Counted from the first letter of the stretch, positions 50,269-59,637 are shown. The stretch: 64,000 nucleotides of DNA from Muricauda sp. SCSIO 65647 (GCF_021534965.1 NZ_CP091037.1:908501-972500); one strand, 5' to 3'. Notes: generated from the letters alone by a model not told the origin. Translations and numbers: made by a program.

Positions 50269-52938
50269 CTAAAAAACAAAGCGGTATGTAGCCTTCAGCA
50301 AGAAGATGTTCTGTGGTTTTTGACCAAAGATATTGTCGCCGAGACTTGTGAACAATCCTTCTGAAGGGTCACCTGATTGCGAGACGTCTTGCGACCATAC
50401 CAAGAAGATTTCCGATCCTGGAATATACTCCCACCTGATGACCAGGTTTGAGCGGAACTGAACAAACGAAAAATCGGGATTGTCAAAAGTGAAATCAACA
50501 TTGCCATCCACATCTTCATCTATAGAAAACACATCATCTGCGAACGTTGTTTGATCAGCGCCGTATTGTACAAACCGATCTTCAAAGACCTTGGCCGTGG
50601 CATTGGTCACATGCTTGAAGTTTGAATATCTGCCCCTCGAGATGAAAGGTTGCCCCCAATACTGTACCGTTAGATTCGGATTGATATTGTAGTTCAACCG
50701 CAACGACATGCTCAAGGTACGCTGCTCTATTTCACCGTTCAGATAGCGCACACCATTATCTGTATCGATATTGTCAATGTACTGAAGCTTGTCATTGTTT
50801 ATACTGTATTCAGGAAACACCGAAATTCTCAAGGCATTGATAGGTTGATATCGCACCCCAAACTCAATGCTATATCTTTTTAGACTGTTATCGAGCGCCC
50901 TTCGGCCAAATTGAAAAAAGTTGAACCGAACTTTTTTTCGGTTATCGGTGCCCACGCTGTTCCAGAAGCTCATCCAAGGCGACCGTCGAAGTCTAGGCCC
51001 ACCGCGCAGGGCAAAGTTGGAATACTGTATGGGCGCATAATTGAACCCTAGATTTGAAAACCAATTGTTGTCCCAATTCTGCCAGCTATTGGTATTGAAC
51101 TGAAGGTAATTGTGGTTGCCCCCAAAATCCCATGCGCTCCAATGGTTATAATTAATGCCAACCCTTCTAAAGGTACTGTCAGGCTTCAAGGTACGATAAC
51201 CTACCCAGGTGTAGTGCCTGATGTCATCTGATTCACGCTGAAATCCGATATCGTTGAGTTCCAGTTCGGGCGAACGCCATGTACCCCCGGTCTCGAACAT
51301 AAAATGCCCGTTGCCCACTTTTCCCAATTGCAGATTGCCTCCCGTGCCGGTCATCGAGGTTCTTTCGGGGTCAACCTCAACATGGTCTGAGTCGACCCGC
51401 TGAAATAAATGCGTAATGGATTCTTGGGTATTTTGAATGGCCTCTGCACTGCCCCGTACATGGCTCCAATTGAAATTTCCTCCCAAATACCAATCGCGGT
51501 CATTCCATTGGTGTTTGAAATCAAAACCGCCCGTATAGGCCTGACGATGCAAAAAACTGATGTTTTGGCCAAGGGCATCCCTGTTCACGGCGGTGAAAAT
51601 GCCTCCGATATACGAATTTCGATCATTGAAGTCTTTCTGCAACCTGCCCACAAAATAATTCGTCAAGGGCTCGACCACTTCTTTGCGGCGTTCGCCATTG
51701 TTATCTATCGTGGCAAATTTTCTGGCCGTGACACTTTCCAGCACACCAATGGCCCAGCCATCTTTTGTCTTTCCGCTGAACTTGGCTGCACCTATTATTT
51801 GTGTATTTTCAGGAATATCGACAAACTCGCCGTCTTCGGTATCGGGAAAACCCTGCGGACTTCTACCTATTCGGCGACTATAAAATACGTTATCTGACCC
51901 AAAGGTATTGCCCGCTTGTGATTGCGAGAGCCTGAAGTCGAAAATATTATTGTTCTCTACAAAAAAGGGGCGCTGTTCACGAAAGAAAATCTGAAAACCA
52001 TCCAAAGCAATGGCCGAAGGGTCTGCCTCAACCTGGCCAAAATCAGGATTTACGGTCAAGTCAAGGGTCAAGTCATTCGTAATTCCAATCTTGGCATCCA
52101 ATCCCACGTTCAAATCGGTTTCATTGCCATCTCGAAAGGGATTGCCGTCTTCAGCTTCATAGGTTTCACCACTGGCAACCGTATAGGGCTGTATCTCCAA
52201 TTGTCTTTGTGGCTCGATGTTCTTCAACCCGTGCAGTTCGCCAAATTCGCTGACCCACCCCGGAGCATCCAAGGGTACGCGTTGCCACAGTGAACGTTCC
52301 TCCTCCCTAAAAAATCTTCTTGTTGACTGTAGCCCCCAAACGGCATTTTCTTCTTTACTGAACTTTATCTGACTGAACGGAATCTTCAATTCGGCCGTCC
52401 ACCCATCATCATCAATATTGGTACGGGTGTACCAAATAGGATTCCAACTATCGTCCCAGTTATTGCCATTTTCAGAGACCAGTTCATCACCTTTTACGCC
52501 TGCAGCGGTCACCGTAAATGAAAAGGCGGTACGCTTATCATGGTAGCTGTCTATATTGAACTCTACCCAATCACCATCAAAGCCGTCGCGCCGTGACATT
52601 CTTCTAACAATGTTATCAGGTTCGGCATCAAGGCATCGTACCCCTATATATAGATATTTGCTATCATAGACAATCTTAAATTTTGTTTGATAGCTTGGCG
52701 GAGTGTTTTCATCTGGCTGGTTCTCTATGTAGTCGCCGGCCCAATCAACTATGTCCCAAACTTGGTCGTCAAGTTTGCCATCGATGACAGGTGGGGCGTA
52801 TTCTCCATTTACCTGTGAGGTCGTGTAAATTTTTTTAGGAATAAATTCAGGGGCTGGTTTTGGTTCTTTAGATTCTTGGGCAAACGACACTAAGACATAG
52901 AAAAAAAAGACAAAGAACAGGCTGGTGGTCGTTTTCAC
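50269..52938 (-). CDS. DUF5916 outer-membrane protein with N-terminal sugar-binding-like domain
   Basis: 889 residues. Signal peptide MKTTTSLFFVFFFYVLVSFA. Residues about 40-230 resemble carbohydrate-binding family 9: APPVIDGKLDDQVWDIVDWA, KYLYIGVRCLDAEPDNIVRR and WTAELKIPFSQIKFSKEENA. The remaining 650 residues are a DUF5916 beta-barrel (LDLTVNPDFGQVEADPSAIA, RRFFREEERS) that ends with the aromatic YRFVF expected of outer-membrane barrels. Probably a surface or pore protein; no SusC/SusD partner is nearby. Confidence 0.9.
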   Translation of the reverse strand: MKTTTSLFFVFFFYVLVSFAQESKEPKPAPEFIPKKIYTTSQVNGEYAPPVIDGKLDDQVWDIVDWAGDYIENQPDENTPPSYQTKFKIVYDSKYLYIGVRCLDAEPDNIVRRMSRRDGFDGDWVEFNIDSYHDKRTAFSFTVTAAGVKGDELVSENGNNWDDSWNPIWYTRTNIDDDGWTAELKIPFSQIKFSKEENAVWGLQSTRRFFREEERSLWQRVPLDAPGWVSEFGELHGLKNIEPQRQLEIQPYTVASGETYEAEDGNPFRDGNETDLNVGLDAKIGITNDLTLDLTVNPDFGQVEADPSAIALDGFQIFFREQRPFFVENNNIFDFRLSQSQAGNTFGSDNVFYSRRIGRSPQGFPDTEDGEFVDIPENTQIIGAAKFSGKTKDGWAIGVLESVTARKFATIDNNGERRKEVVEPLTNYFVGRLQKDFNDRNSYIGGIFTAVNRDALGQNISFLHRQAYTGGFDFKHQWNDRDWYLGGNFNWSHVRGSAEAIQNTQESITHLFQRVDSDHVEVDPERTSMTGTGGNLQLGKVGNGHFMFETGGTWRSPELELNDIGFQRESDDIRHYTWVGYRTLKPDSTFRRVGINYNHWSAWDFGGNHNYLQFNTNSWQNWDNNWFSNLGFNYAPIQYSNFALRGGPRLRRSPWMSFWNSVGTDNRKKVRFNFFQFGRRALDNSLKRYSIEFGVRYQPINALRISVFPEYSINNDKLQYIDNIDTDNGVRYLNGEIEQRTLSMSLRLNYNINPNLTVQYWGQPFISRGRYSNFKHVTNATAKVFEDRFVQYGADQTTFADDVFSIDEDVDGNVDFTFDNPDFSFVQFRSNLVIRWEYIPGSEIFLVWSQDVSQSGDPSEGLFTSLGDNIFGQKPQNIFLLKATYRFVF

Positions 52939-53097
52939 AGTGAACTAGCTTCTGATTGATGCTCTCTAAAGACCACAATTTTTTTATGTAGTTACAGTTT
53001 TTATACCATTTTTAACATATTTTTTTAAAAAAACCATCACGTCAATTCTTTACGGGATTCTAGTGCGAAGAAGACAAAAAATATTACGGAACAACCG

Positions 53098-53128
53098 TTT
53101 GTAATTCAATGTAATAATTGTACATTTG
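53098..53128 (+). promoter_or_regulatory. Consensus promoter of the rplM-rpsI transcript
   Basis: TTTG (53098-53101), 19 bases, TACATTTG (53121-53128): exact Bacteroidetes consensus. The rplM start follows 47 bases later. Confidence 0.9.
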
Positions 53129-53175
53129 CAGCCCGTTTGACGGAATTGCATAGTTGAACCCATAATTTTTTAGGT

Positions 53176-53631
53176 TTGGATACATTGAGTTACAAAACGA
53201 TTTCAGCCAATAAAGCGACAGTTGACAAGCAATGGCTATTGGTTGATGCCGAGGGGCAGACATTGGGCCGATTGGCTTCAAAAGTGGCCAAGTTGCTACG
53301 CGGAAAACACAAGCCCAACTTCACGCCCCACGTTGATTGTGGAGACAATGTAATTGTCATCAATGCCGAAAAAATCAATCTTTCCGGCAACAAATGGAAC
53401 GATAAAGTGTACTTACGATATACAGGGTATCCCGGGGGTCAGCGTTCAACTACGGCAAATGAGCTATTGGAGAAGCACCCCGAAAGGCTTATTGAAAAAT
53501 CAGTGAAAGGCATGTTGCCCAAAAATAAACTGGGTGCCGAGCTATTCAGAAACCTTAAAGTATATGTGGGTGCTGAACATAACCATGAAGCACAAAAACC
53601 AAAAGCGTTTAACCTAAACGAGTTCAAATAA
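53176..53631 (+). CDS. rplM: 50S ribosomal protein L13
   Basis: 151 residues of normal length; opens [20 protein letters not shown] and has the L13 blocks [20 protein letters not shown] and [20 protein letters not shown]. The start is TTG (53176-53178). The N-terminus MDTLSYKT is what I know from other Flavobacteriia, so TTG is taken as real. The next gene, rpsI, begins at the last base of its stop codon (TAATG). Confidence 0.97.
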   Translation: MDTLSYKTISANKATVDKQWLLVDAEGQTLGRLASKVAKLLRGKHKPNFTPHVDCGDNVIVINAEKINLSGNKWNDKVYLRYTGYPGGQRSTTANELLEKHPERLIEKSVKGMLPKNKLGAELFRNLKVYVGAEHNHEAQKPKAFNLNEFK

Positions 53632-54017
53632 TGGAGACGATCCATAAGATTGGCAGAAGAAAGACGGCAGTGGCCCGCGTGTATGTTTCTGAAGGAAAAG
53701 GTACCATCACCGTAAACAAAAGAAATTTCGAAGATTATTTTACCACGGCCACATTGCAGTATAAGGTAAAGCAACCTTTTGCCCTTACTGGAAATGAAGA
53801 CAAATACGATGTCAATATAAACGTCTATGGCGGGGGCATCACCGGGCAAGCCGAAGCGGTTCGCCTAGCATTGTCGAGGGTACTTTGTGAAATCGATGAA
53901 GAGCATAGGGGGGTTTTAAAGCCAGAAGGCCTGCTTACCAGAGACCCAAGAATGGTCGAGCGTAAGAAATACGGTCAGAAAAAGGCCCGTAAGAAATTCC
54001 AGTTCTCAAAGCGTTAA
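53631..54017 (+). CDS. rpsI: 30S ribosomal protein S9
   Basis: 128 residues, full length. [20 protein letters not shown] is the S9 start and KKARKKFQFSKR the conserved basic tail ending SKR, which reaches the P-site tRNA. Translationally coupled to rplM by TAATG overlap. Standard L13-S9 pair. Confidence 0.98.
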   Translation: METIHKIGRRKTAVARVYVSEGKGTITVNKRNFEDYFTTATLQYKVKQPFALTGNEDKYDVNINVYGGGITGQAEAVRLALSRVLCEIDEEHRGVLKPEGLLTRDPRMVERKKYGQKKARKKFQFSKR

Positions 54018-54069
54018 GAGTTTTCGATGTGGTTTTTCCATATCATTTTACATATTGAAGTTCATTGAA

Positions 54070-54130
54070 AATCCTGATGCTACAGTGTCAGGATTAAATT
54101 TTAACCAGTTGTCGTTGTTCCAAAGAACAA
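54070..54130 (+). ncRNA. Two hairpins in the gap before rpsB, possible S2 leader
   Basis: Hairpin 1, AATCCTGA/TCAGGATT (54070-54077/54088-54095), is followed by AAATTTT. Hairpin 2 is TTGTTC-CAAA-GAACAA (54115-54130). They lie in the 220-base gap between rpsI and rpsB. The first may be a weak terminator of rplM-rpsI; together they may be an autoregulatory leader of rpsB. Not matched to a known motif. Confidence 0.45.
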
Positions 54131-54237
54131 AACAACCCTTTGGAATTTAGTTTAGCATCTAAATGTAAAGGGCGATGTGCCCAAGCACTGACCACCTTTG
54201 CATTGCTATCTCAACGGAACGTAAACTAATTACAAAA

Positions 54238-55449
54238 ATGGCAAGTAAAACAGAAGTCAAAGACTTACTCGAAGCAGGTGTTCATTTTGGGCACTTGACC
54301 AGAAAATGGAATCCGAACATGGCTCCCTACATCTATATGGAGCGCAACGGAATTCACGTTATCAATCTCTACAAAACCGTAGCGAAGTTGGAAGAGGCCA
54401 AAGAGGCCATGAAAAAAATCGCTTCCTCGGGGAGAAAAATCCTTTTTGTCGCCACCAAAAAACAGGCCAAGGACATCGTATCCGATAAGGTCTCAAAAGT
54501 GAACATGCCCTACATCACCGAAAGATGGCCAGGTGGTATGTTGACCAATTTTGTCACGATCAGAAAGGCAGTGAAAAAAATGACGGCCATAGATAGAATG
54601 AAAAAAGACGGAACCTTTGATACGCTATCAAAGAAAGAACGTCTTCAGGTAGAACGTCTTAGGGCGAAATTGGAGAAAAACCTAGGCTCTATTGCCGATA
54701 TGACCCGTTTGCCAGGTGCCATCTTCATTGTTGACACCATGCGCGAGCACATCGCGGTAAAAGAGGCCCAGAAATTGAACATCCCCATCTTTGCGATGGT
54801 CGATACCAATTCTGACCCAAGACCGATAGATTTTGTGATCCCATCAAATGATGATGCGGGTAAATCGATTGAAGCCATACTAACACAAGTGACCGAAGCG
54901 GTTGCGGAAGGTTTGGCCGAAAGAAAGAATGAAAAGCAGGCTGCAGCTGAAGTTGAGGAAGAGGTGAAAGAAGTTTCGAAAACTACCGCTACCGTAATCG
55001 GTGAGGAAGATGATGAGCCTGTCAAAGCACCAAAGAAAAAAGCAAAACCTGTTGAGCAGACCAAAGAGGAACCCACTGAGAAAGTGGGCGAGGTCAAGGA
55101 AGAGCCCCAAGTAGAAAAGAAAGAAGAGCCCAAGGCAGAAAAAAAGGAAGCCCCAAAAGCTGAGAAAAAAGAGGCAACACCAAAAAAAGACACTAAGGCA
55201 GACGATCTGACAAAAATTGAGGGTATTGGCCCCAAAGGTGCAGAGGCACTTACCAAAGCAGGTATCGGAACCTACGCCGATCTTGCCAAGGCCAAACCTG
55301 AAAAAATCAAAGATATCTTGACCGAGGCCAGTTCAAGAATGGCCCATTTAGATCCCACAACATGGCCAAAACAGGCCAAGATGGCCGCAGACGGCAAATG
55401 GGACGAGCTAAAAGAATGGCAAGATGTAGCCAAGGGAGGGGTTGAGTAA
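54238..55449 (+). CDS. rpsB: 30S ribosomal protein S2 with C-terminal helix-hairpin-helix extension
   Basis: 403 residues, against the usual 230-260. Residues 1-230 are normal S2 (LLEAGVHFGHLTRKWNPNMA, ERWPGGMLTNFVTIRKAVKK, AIFIVDTMREHIAVKEAQKL). Then come about 90 residues of Lys/Glu/Pro/Ala-rich linker and a compact end domain of 70 residues with DDLTKIEGIGPKGAEALTKA, a helix-hairpin-helix of the kind that binds nucleic acid. The ATG at 54238 is chosen because MASKTEVKDLLEAGVHFGH is the normal S2 start. Whether the end domain sits on the ribosome is unknown. Confidence 0.96.
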   Translation: MASKTEVKDLLEAGVHFGHLTRKWNPNMAPYIYMERNGIHVINLYKTVAKLEEAKEAMKKIASSGRKILFVATKKQAKDIVSDKVSKVNMPYITERWPGGMLTNFVTIRKAVKKMTAIDRMKKDGTFDTLSKKERLQVERLRAKLEKNLGSIADMTRLPGAIFIVDTMREHIAVKEAQKLNIPIFAMVDTNSDPRPIDFVIPSNDDAGKSIEAILTQVTEAVAEGLAERKNEKQAAAEVEEEVKEVSKTTATVIGEEDDEPVKAPKKKAKPVEQTKEEPTEKVGEVKEEPQVEKKEEPKAEKKEAPKAEKKEATPKKDTKADDLTKIEGIGPKGAEALTKAGIGTYADLAKAKPEKIKDILTEASSRMAHLDPTTWPKQAKMAADGKWDELKEWQDVAKGGVE

Positions 55450-55500
55450 GCCCACGCAAAAAAGTTAACTGATTTACTGAAATACCTAAATAATACAGAA

Positions 55501-56325
55501 ATGGCAAAAATCACAGCCGCTGAAGTAAATAAATTGAGAAAAGCCACTGGTGCTGGAATGATGGATTGCAAGAAGGCATTGGTAGAAGCCGATGGCGATT
55601 TTGACAAGGCAATCGAAATTCTAAGAAAAAAAGGCCAGAAAGTGGCCGCCAAAAGAGCAGACAGAGATTCTTCTGAAGGAGCGGCCATCGCAAAGGTAAA
55701 TGACAAAAAAACCGAAGGGGTCATCATATCACTGAATTGTGAGACCGATTTTGTGGCCAAGAACGAAAGCTTCGTTGCCTTGGCCAATGAATTGGCCGAT
55801 TTGGCATTGGGCCACGATAACAAAGATTCTTTTCTTTCCGCTTCGTACAATGGAATTACCGTAGAGGAAAAGTTGACCGAGCAAACCGGGGTGATCGGCG
55901 AGAAAATCGAAATCGGAAGCTTTGAAAAATTAAGCGCTCCCTTCGTTGGATCTTATATTCATGCTGGCAACAAGATCGCCACATTGGTAGGGCTGTCGGC
56001 CGCCGTAAATGGTGCCGTCGATGCTGCCAAAGATGTTGCTATGCAAGCCGCGGCAATGAACCCTATCGCACTCAACGAAAGTGAAGTCGACCAAGAGACC
56101 ATTGATAAAGAAATTGAGATTGCCAAAGATCAATTGCGCCAAGAGGGCAAGCCTGAGGCAATGCTCGACAATATCGCCAAAGGAAAACTAAATCGATTCT
56201 TCAAAGACAATACTTTGGTGAACCAAGCATTTATCAAAGACAGTAAGCAAAGTGTTTCGCAATACGTGAAATCGGTAAATTCTGATTTGGAGGTCACCGG
56301 ATTCAAAAGGGTTGCTTTAGGATAA
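55501..56325 (+). CDS. tsf: Elongation factor Ts
   Basis: Nucleotide exchange factor of EF-Tu, 274 residues of normal length. The N-terminal UBA-like part is AAEVNKLRKATGAGMMDCKK, and the core motif that contacts EF-Tu is NCETDFVAKNE. The C-terminal part SVSQYVKSVNSDLEVTGFKR is typical. It follows rpsB by 51 bases and is closed by a strong terminator. Confidence 0.98.
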   Translation: MAKITAAEVNKLRKATGAGMMDCKKALVEADGDFDKAIEILRKKGQKVAAKRADRDSSEGAAIAKVNDKKTEGVIISLNCETDFVAKNESFVALANELADLALGHDNKDSFLSASYNGITVEEKLTEQTGVIGEKIEIGSFEKLSAPFVGSYIHAGNKIATLVGLSAAVNGAVDAAKDVAMQAAAMNPIALNESEVDQETIDKEIEIAKDQLRQEGKPEAMLDNIAKGKLNRFFKDNTLVNQAFIKDSKQSVSQYVKSVNSDLEVTGFKRVALG

Positions 56326-56351
56326 CCCGATTACACTTTCCAACGCATAAG

Positions 56352-56385
56352 AAAAAGGCCCGATTTTGACATATCGGGCCTTTTT
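56352..56385. terminator. Bidirectional intrinsic terminator between tsf and the DUF4097 genes
   Basis: Perfect 13-base stem AAAAAGGCCCGAT/ATCGGGCCTTTTT with an 8-base loop. Ends the rightward tsf transcript and the leftward sigma-factor operon. Confidence 0.95.
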
Positions 56386-56402
56386 CGCTTGTAGAAGTTC
56401 TA

Positions 56403-57227
56403 TTACTTCGATCTGATCATAATATCTCCGTTAAAGGTCTTGAACAACATTTCAGGACCACCGCCATTGATGGTGCCGTTCACCCATTGTTCGACTTTTA
56501 CGCGATATTTTCCTGAAGATGTGTTCTTATCGACTTGCGGTTCACTTTTGGAAATGACCATATCAAAATCAGTATAGACATCGCCCATATCAGATTTAGC
56601 CTTGACATTTGCCTTTAACGATTTTGGAAAAGTAATGTTCACATCGCCATTAAAACTGCTAAAGGCCATCTCCTTACCCTTGGTGATGGAATTGAAGCCC
56701 ACGACCAACTCGCCATTTGTGGTATTGGCCACAACAGAACCACTGACCGATTCTAAAGTGATATTGCCATTTACATTACTTATCTCCATCTCACCGTTGA
56801 CCCCTTGAACAGTGATGTCACCATGGTTCACCGTTTTGAGCTTTAGTGAAAAATTACTGGGCACTTTGATGAATAGGTCGGTTTTTTTGTTCCAAAGCTC
56901 ATTTTGAATTTGAACCACGTTATCATTTTCTTCAGCCCCAATGTTAAGACTTGATATGGAAATTTTCTTCATTCCATTTTTACTGCTTGACTTTCTTTCA
57001 TCACATTCACCGCAATCGTCATCTTCGCTCACGGAAGCTTTTACGATCACCTCTTTGCCATCATAGGCTTCAACCTCGATAGAACCGGTCAACTGATTGA
57101 CAATTAGTTTTCCAGGGCTCTCCGGGTTACTCAAAGGAACCGTGAACAAATCAATGTTTTTTTCCTGTGCTGAAAGCGCACCAAATGTAAGTAAGCACAC
57201 AACCGTAATTATATAATTCTTCTTCAT
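56403..57227 (-). CDS. DUF4097 beta-repeat protein 2, secreted
   Basis: 274 residues with signal peptide MKKNYIITVVCLLTFGALSA. The body is a stack of short beta repeats of the DUF4097 (DUF2807-like) kind: LIVNQLTGSIEVEAYDGKEV, DITVQGVNGEMEISNVNGNI and LESVSGSVVANTTNGELVVG. A Cys pair in DDCGECDERK stands near the N-terminus. Last gene of the sigma-factor operon, 5 bases after the related gene upstream. An adhesin-like or envelope-stress role is possible, not shown. Confidence 0.87.
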   Translation of the reverse strand: MKKNYIITVVCLLTFGALSAQEKNIDLFTVPLSNPESPGKLIVNQLTGSIEVEAYDGKEVIVKASVSEDDDCGECDERKSSSKNGMKKISISSLNIGAEENDNVVQIQNELWNKKTDLFIKVPSNFSLKLKTVNHGDITVQGVNGEMEISNVNGNITLESVSGSVVANTTNGELVVGFNSITKGKEMAFSSFNGDVNITFPKSLKANVKAKSDMGDVYTDFDMVISKSEPQVDKNTSSGKYRVKVEQWVNGTINGGGPEMLFKTFNGDIMIRSK

Positions 57228-57232
57228 GATAT

Positions 57233-58093
57233 TTAGATTTTTTTGATAAATACATTTCCGTTTAGGGTTTCGAAATCAAGTTGTACCGCACCCTTTCCTA
57301 TCTGAACCACTGGAGTGGATTCATATTTATACTTTCCTTTTTTTCTGGCTACATCTTTATTGGTTCTGACGTATTGTCTTTCAATATCAAAATCACTGAA
57401 GAGTTCGCCATTCATACTTTTAAAAGAGATCTCGGCACTCAACGCACTTTGATAGGTAATGTTGATGTCACCGTTCAGGGAATAGTACTGGGAGGCCTCA
57501 TCGGGGTTTCGTGAATAGGAAACATTGACCTCTCCATTAATGCAATGTAGTTTGGTTCTCCCTTCCACATTTTTCAGATCAATGCCACCATTGATATTGT
57601 TTACCTTGATAAAATTTCCACTGGTATTGGCGACATAAATGTCCCCATCGTTTACAGTTCCAATGTTCAGATTGACCCCTTTGGGAACCTTCACCTTGAA
57701 ATTCAATCGATGTTGATACTCGGGCTCTTCATAATTGTTGCACCAGTTGAACCTCAGGCCTTTCTCGTTATACTCAATATATGGCGCATCAGGACGCACT
57801 ATTATTCGATTCTCAAGTTCTGAAACCTTTAGGGTGAGTTCTTGTTTCCCCAAATCTAAATGCTCTTGGGTATCTGCGGTTATTCTTTTGTTCACCACCA
57901 GTTGTACGGTGGTACCAGAATAACCTTCAACAGTTATGGGGCCAAAAACATTCTGCAGCACTAAAGTGTTTTGTTCGCTTTTTGTTTTGAAGGAAAGCTC
58001 TTTCTTTATGGTTTCTTCAAAAACCTTCTCTTGGGCCTGTACCAGGTCTGGCAATAGAAATAGCGCCACTGCCATCATTGTCAATTGCTTCAT
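57233..58093 (-). CDS. DUF4097 beta-repeat protein 1, secreted
   Basis: 286 residues from MKQLTMMAVALFLLPDLVQA, a signal peptide. Same repeat design as the next gene: LVLQNVFGPITVEGYSGTTV, NDGDIYVANTSGNFIKVNNI and HCINGEVNVSYSRN. An ATG at 58117 would add eight residues; the ATG at 58093 has the same upstream context (ATCATGAAG) as the neighbouring gene and is preferred. Third gene of the sigma-factor operon. Confidence 0.86.
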   Translation of the reverse strand: MKQLTMMAVALFLLPDLVQAQEKVFEETIKKELSFKTKSEQNTLVLQNVFGPITVEGYSGTTVQLVVNKRITADTQEHLDLGKQELTLKVSELENRIIVRPDAPYIEYNEKGLRFNWCNNYEEPEYQHRLNFKVKVPKGVNLNIGTVNDGDIYVANTSGNFIKVNNINGGIDLKNVEGRTKLHCINGEVNVSYSRNPDEASQYYSLNGDINITYQSALSAEISFKSMNGELFSDFDIERQYVRTNKDVARKKGKYKYESTPVVQIGKGAVQLDFETLNGNVFIKKI

Positions 58094-58157
58094 GATTTTA
58101 AAAATTTGACTGTTCATAATTTGATTTTTGTTCCGATGGAACAAGTTGATGAATAAA

Positions 58158-58943
58158 CTAAATGATCGATTCTATGGTATGTTCTATTTTTTTCTTCACC
58201 AAGGTGTCGAGTTTCTTTTCTTTCAACAATTTTTTAAAAGGCTCGACCGATTTCTTTTCTTGCAATGCCAACATCAGATTGGCCAAAGTCACTTGTACGA
58301 TCGGTGATTCTTGATTGGGAATCGACTGCACCAAACCTTGCCGTACCATTGCATGATCCGCATAATTGGCCAATGATTCAATGGCCGCCAACCGTACATT
58401 CACATTATCATCATGGTTGAGCGTCAGCAATAGTGCATTGACCACTTGTTCATCAACACCATTGAACTTATTGGCCTCACTTACCCCTTCAAGCCGTTGA
58501 TTGGCAGAAGGTTGCTCCAATAATGTCAAAACCAGTTTTTGGCGAACCGCTTCGGTATCGTTCGATACCATTTTCTGCCCAACATTGGCAGTTCTATCAT
58601 TCAAGAAATATCCCAACCCCAGACCGATCAACAACAACATCATGCCAAAGGCCAGTTGTGGTCTCGTGATATCAAAAGGTCTTGACCAGAATTTTGGCTG
58701 TTTTGCGGTCTCTTTCTTAGAAGTTTCTACATGCAGCATGTCAAAGAAGCGTTCATCCATTTTTGTTGAGGGCTCTGGCGTTGTCAAAGCATCCAGATCA
58801 TTCCAAGTCGCCTGAACCGCTTCCCATTGATTTCGATACGCCTCATTTTCACTCAAAAACAACTCGAACCCCTCCTTATCTTCCTTAGAAAGTCTTCCAG
58901 AGAGATAATCCATTGCCAAGATTTCAAAGTTTTGCTTTTTCAT
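58158..58943 (-). CDS. Anti-sigma-factor-like membrane protein with HEAT-repeat periplasmic part
   Basis: 261 residues. The N-terminal 80 residues are a small helical domain (ILAMDYLSGRLSKEDKEGFE) as in anti-sigma factors without the zinc His/Cys site. One membrane helix lies at about 95-115 (FGMMLLLIGLGLGYFLN). The periplasmic part has HEAT repeats (VVNALLLTLNHDDNVNVRLA, AIESLANYADHAMVRQ). It starts 5 bases after the sigma gene and should hold that sigma factor at the membrane until a signal arrives. Confidence 0.85.
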   Translation of the reverse strand: MKKQNFEILAMDYLSGRLSKEDKEGFELFLSENEAYRNQWEAVQATWNDLDALTTPEPSTKMDERFFDMLHVETSKKETAKQPKFWSRPFDITRPQLAFGMMLLLIGLGLGYFLNDRTANVGQKMVSNDTEAVRQKLVLTLLEQPSANQRLEGVSEANKFNGVDEQVVNALLLTLNHDDNVNVRLAAIESLANYADHAMVRQGLVQSIPNQESPIVQVTLANLMLALQEKKSVEPFKKLLKEKKLDTLVKKKIEHTIESII

Positions 58944-58948
58944 GATCG

Positions 58949-59503
58949 TTATCTTTTTTCCAATTCAAAAAAAATGGTCCGCAATTCTTGAAGGGCCCTA
59001 TGCGCCTTCACTTTGGCCGCACCTTCAGAACAGCCCAAGACCTCACCTACTTCACTGAATTTCAACCCCCTGTATTTACACAATAGCAAGACTTCCCTCT
59101 TTTTGGGCGATAATCTTGAAATAGCGGTATTCAGTTGATACCGCGTTTCTTCTACATACAAATGCTCTTCAGGGCTTTCAACATCTTCATCTTTCAAGTG
59201 TATTTGCGACAATTCATGTTTCGTTCCGTTTCGAGACAACTTCTTGAAATGGTCATAGTATACATTTCTGGCCATTTTGTACATCCAAGCCCCAAAAGAA
59301 CCCGTGCCAGTGAAAGTATGTTTGTATTTCAACATGCGAATGAAAACCGTTTGTACCATATCTTCACTGGTATGTGAATCGCGGCTCATGTTGTAAAAAA
59401 AACCGAAAAGATTTCGTTTGTGTCTTTCATACAACAAACCCAGCTTATCAATATCACCTGATCTTACCTTGAGCATCAATGCATTATCGGTCAGTGCTTC
59501 CAA
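58949..59503 (-). CDS. ECF-type RNA polymerase sigma factor
   Basis: 184 residues. Region 2: LLYERHKRNLFGFFYNMSRD and SEDMVQTVFIRMLKYKHTF. Region 4: LSPKKREVLLLCKYRGLKFS and EVGEVLGCSEGAAKVKAHRA. Start TTG (59503-59501), giving MEALTDNALMLKVRSGD; an ATG at 59476 would cut off nine residues, and relatives begin like the longer form. First gene of the operon sigma, anti-sigma, two DUF4097 proteins, divergent from pyrH. Confidence 0.94.
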   Translation of the reverse strand: MEALTDNALMLKVRSGDIDKLGLLYERHKRNLFGFFYNMSRDSHTSEDMVQTVFIRMLKYKHTFTGTGSFGAWMYKMARNVYYDHFKKLSRNGTKHELSQIHLKDEDVESPEEHLYVEETRYQLNTAISRLSPKKREVLLLCKYRGLKFSEVGEVLGCSEGAAKVKAHRALQELRTIFFELEKR

Positions 59504-59629
59504 TTAGGTCGATTTGCTTATTCAAACGATTAAACTGCCACTTTTGAAAATGGTTACAAAAATTACACTTTTTTTATGCAAAAAATTTTGCGCCCTGATA
59601 TCTTGGCAAAGGCCCTTAAGAATTTTGAT

Positions 59630-59637
59630 TATTTTTG
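59630..59637 (+). promoter_or_regulatory. Possible pyrH promoter -7 element
   Basis: TATTTTTG matches TAnnTTTG, 22 bases before the pyrH start. No clear TTTG lies at the right distance upstream. Confidence 0.4.

Noticed and set aside
54645-55256. 203-residue open frame on the minus strand inside rpsB
   Set aside because: It is Ser/Phe low-complexity sequence, the mirror image of the Lys/Glu-rich linker of S2 on the other strand.
55272-55850. 192-residue open frame antisense to tsf and the rpsB end
   Set aside because: Overlaps two certain genes and has no domain or signal of its own; codon bias of the sense gene explains the open frame.
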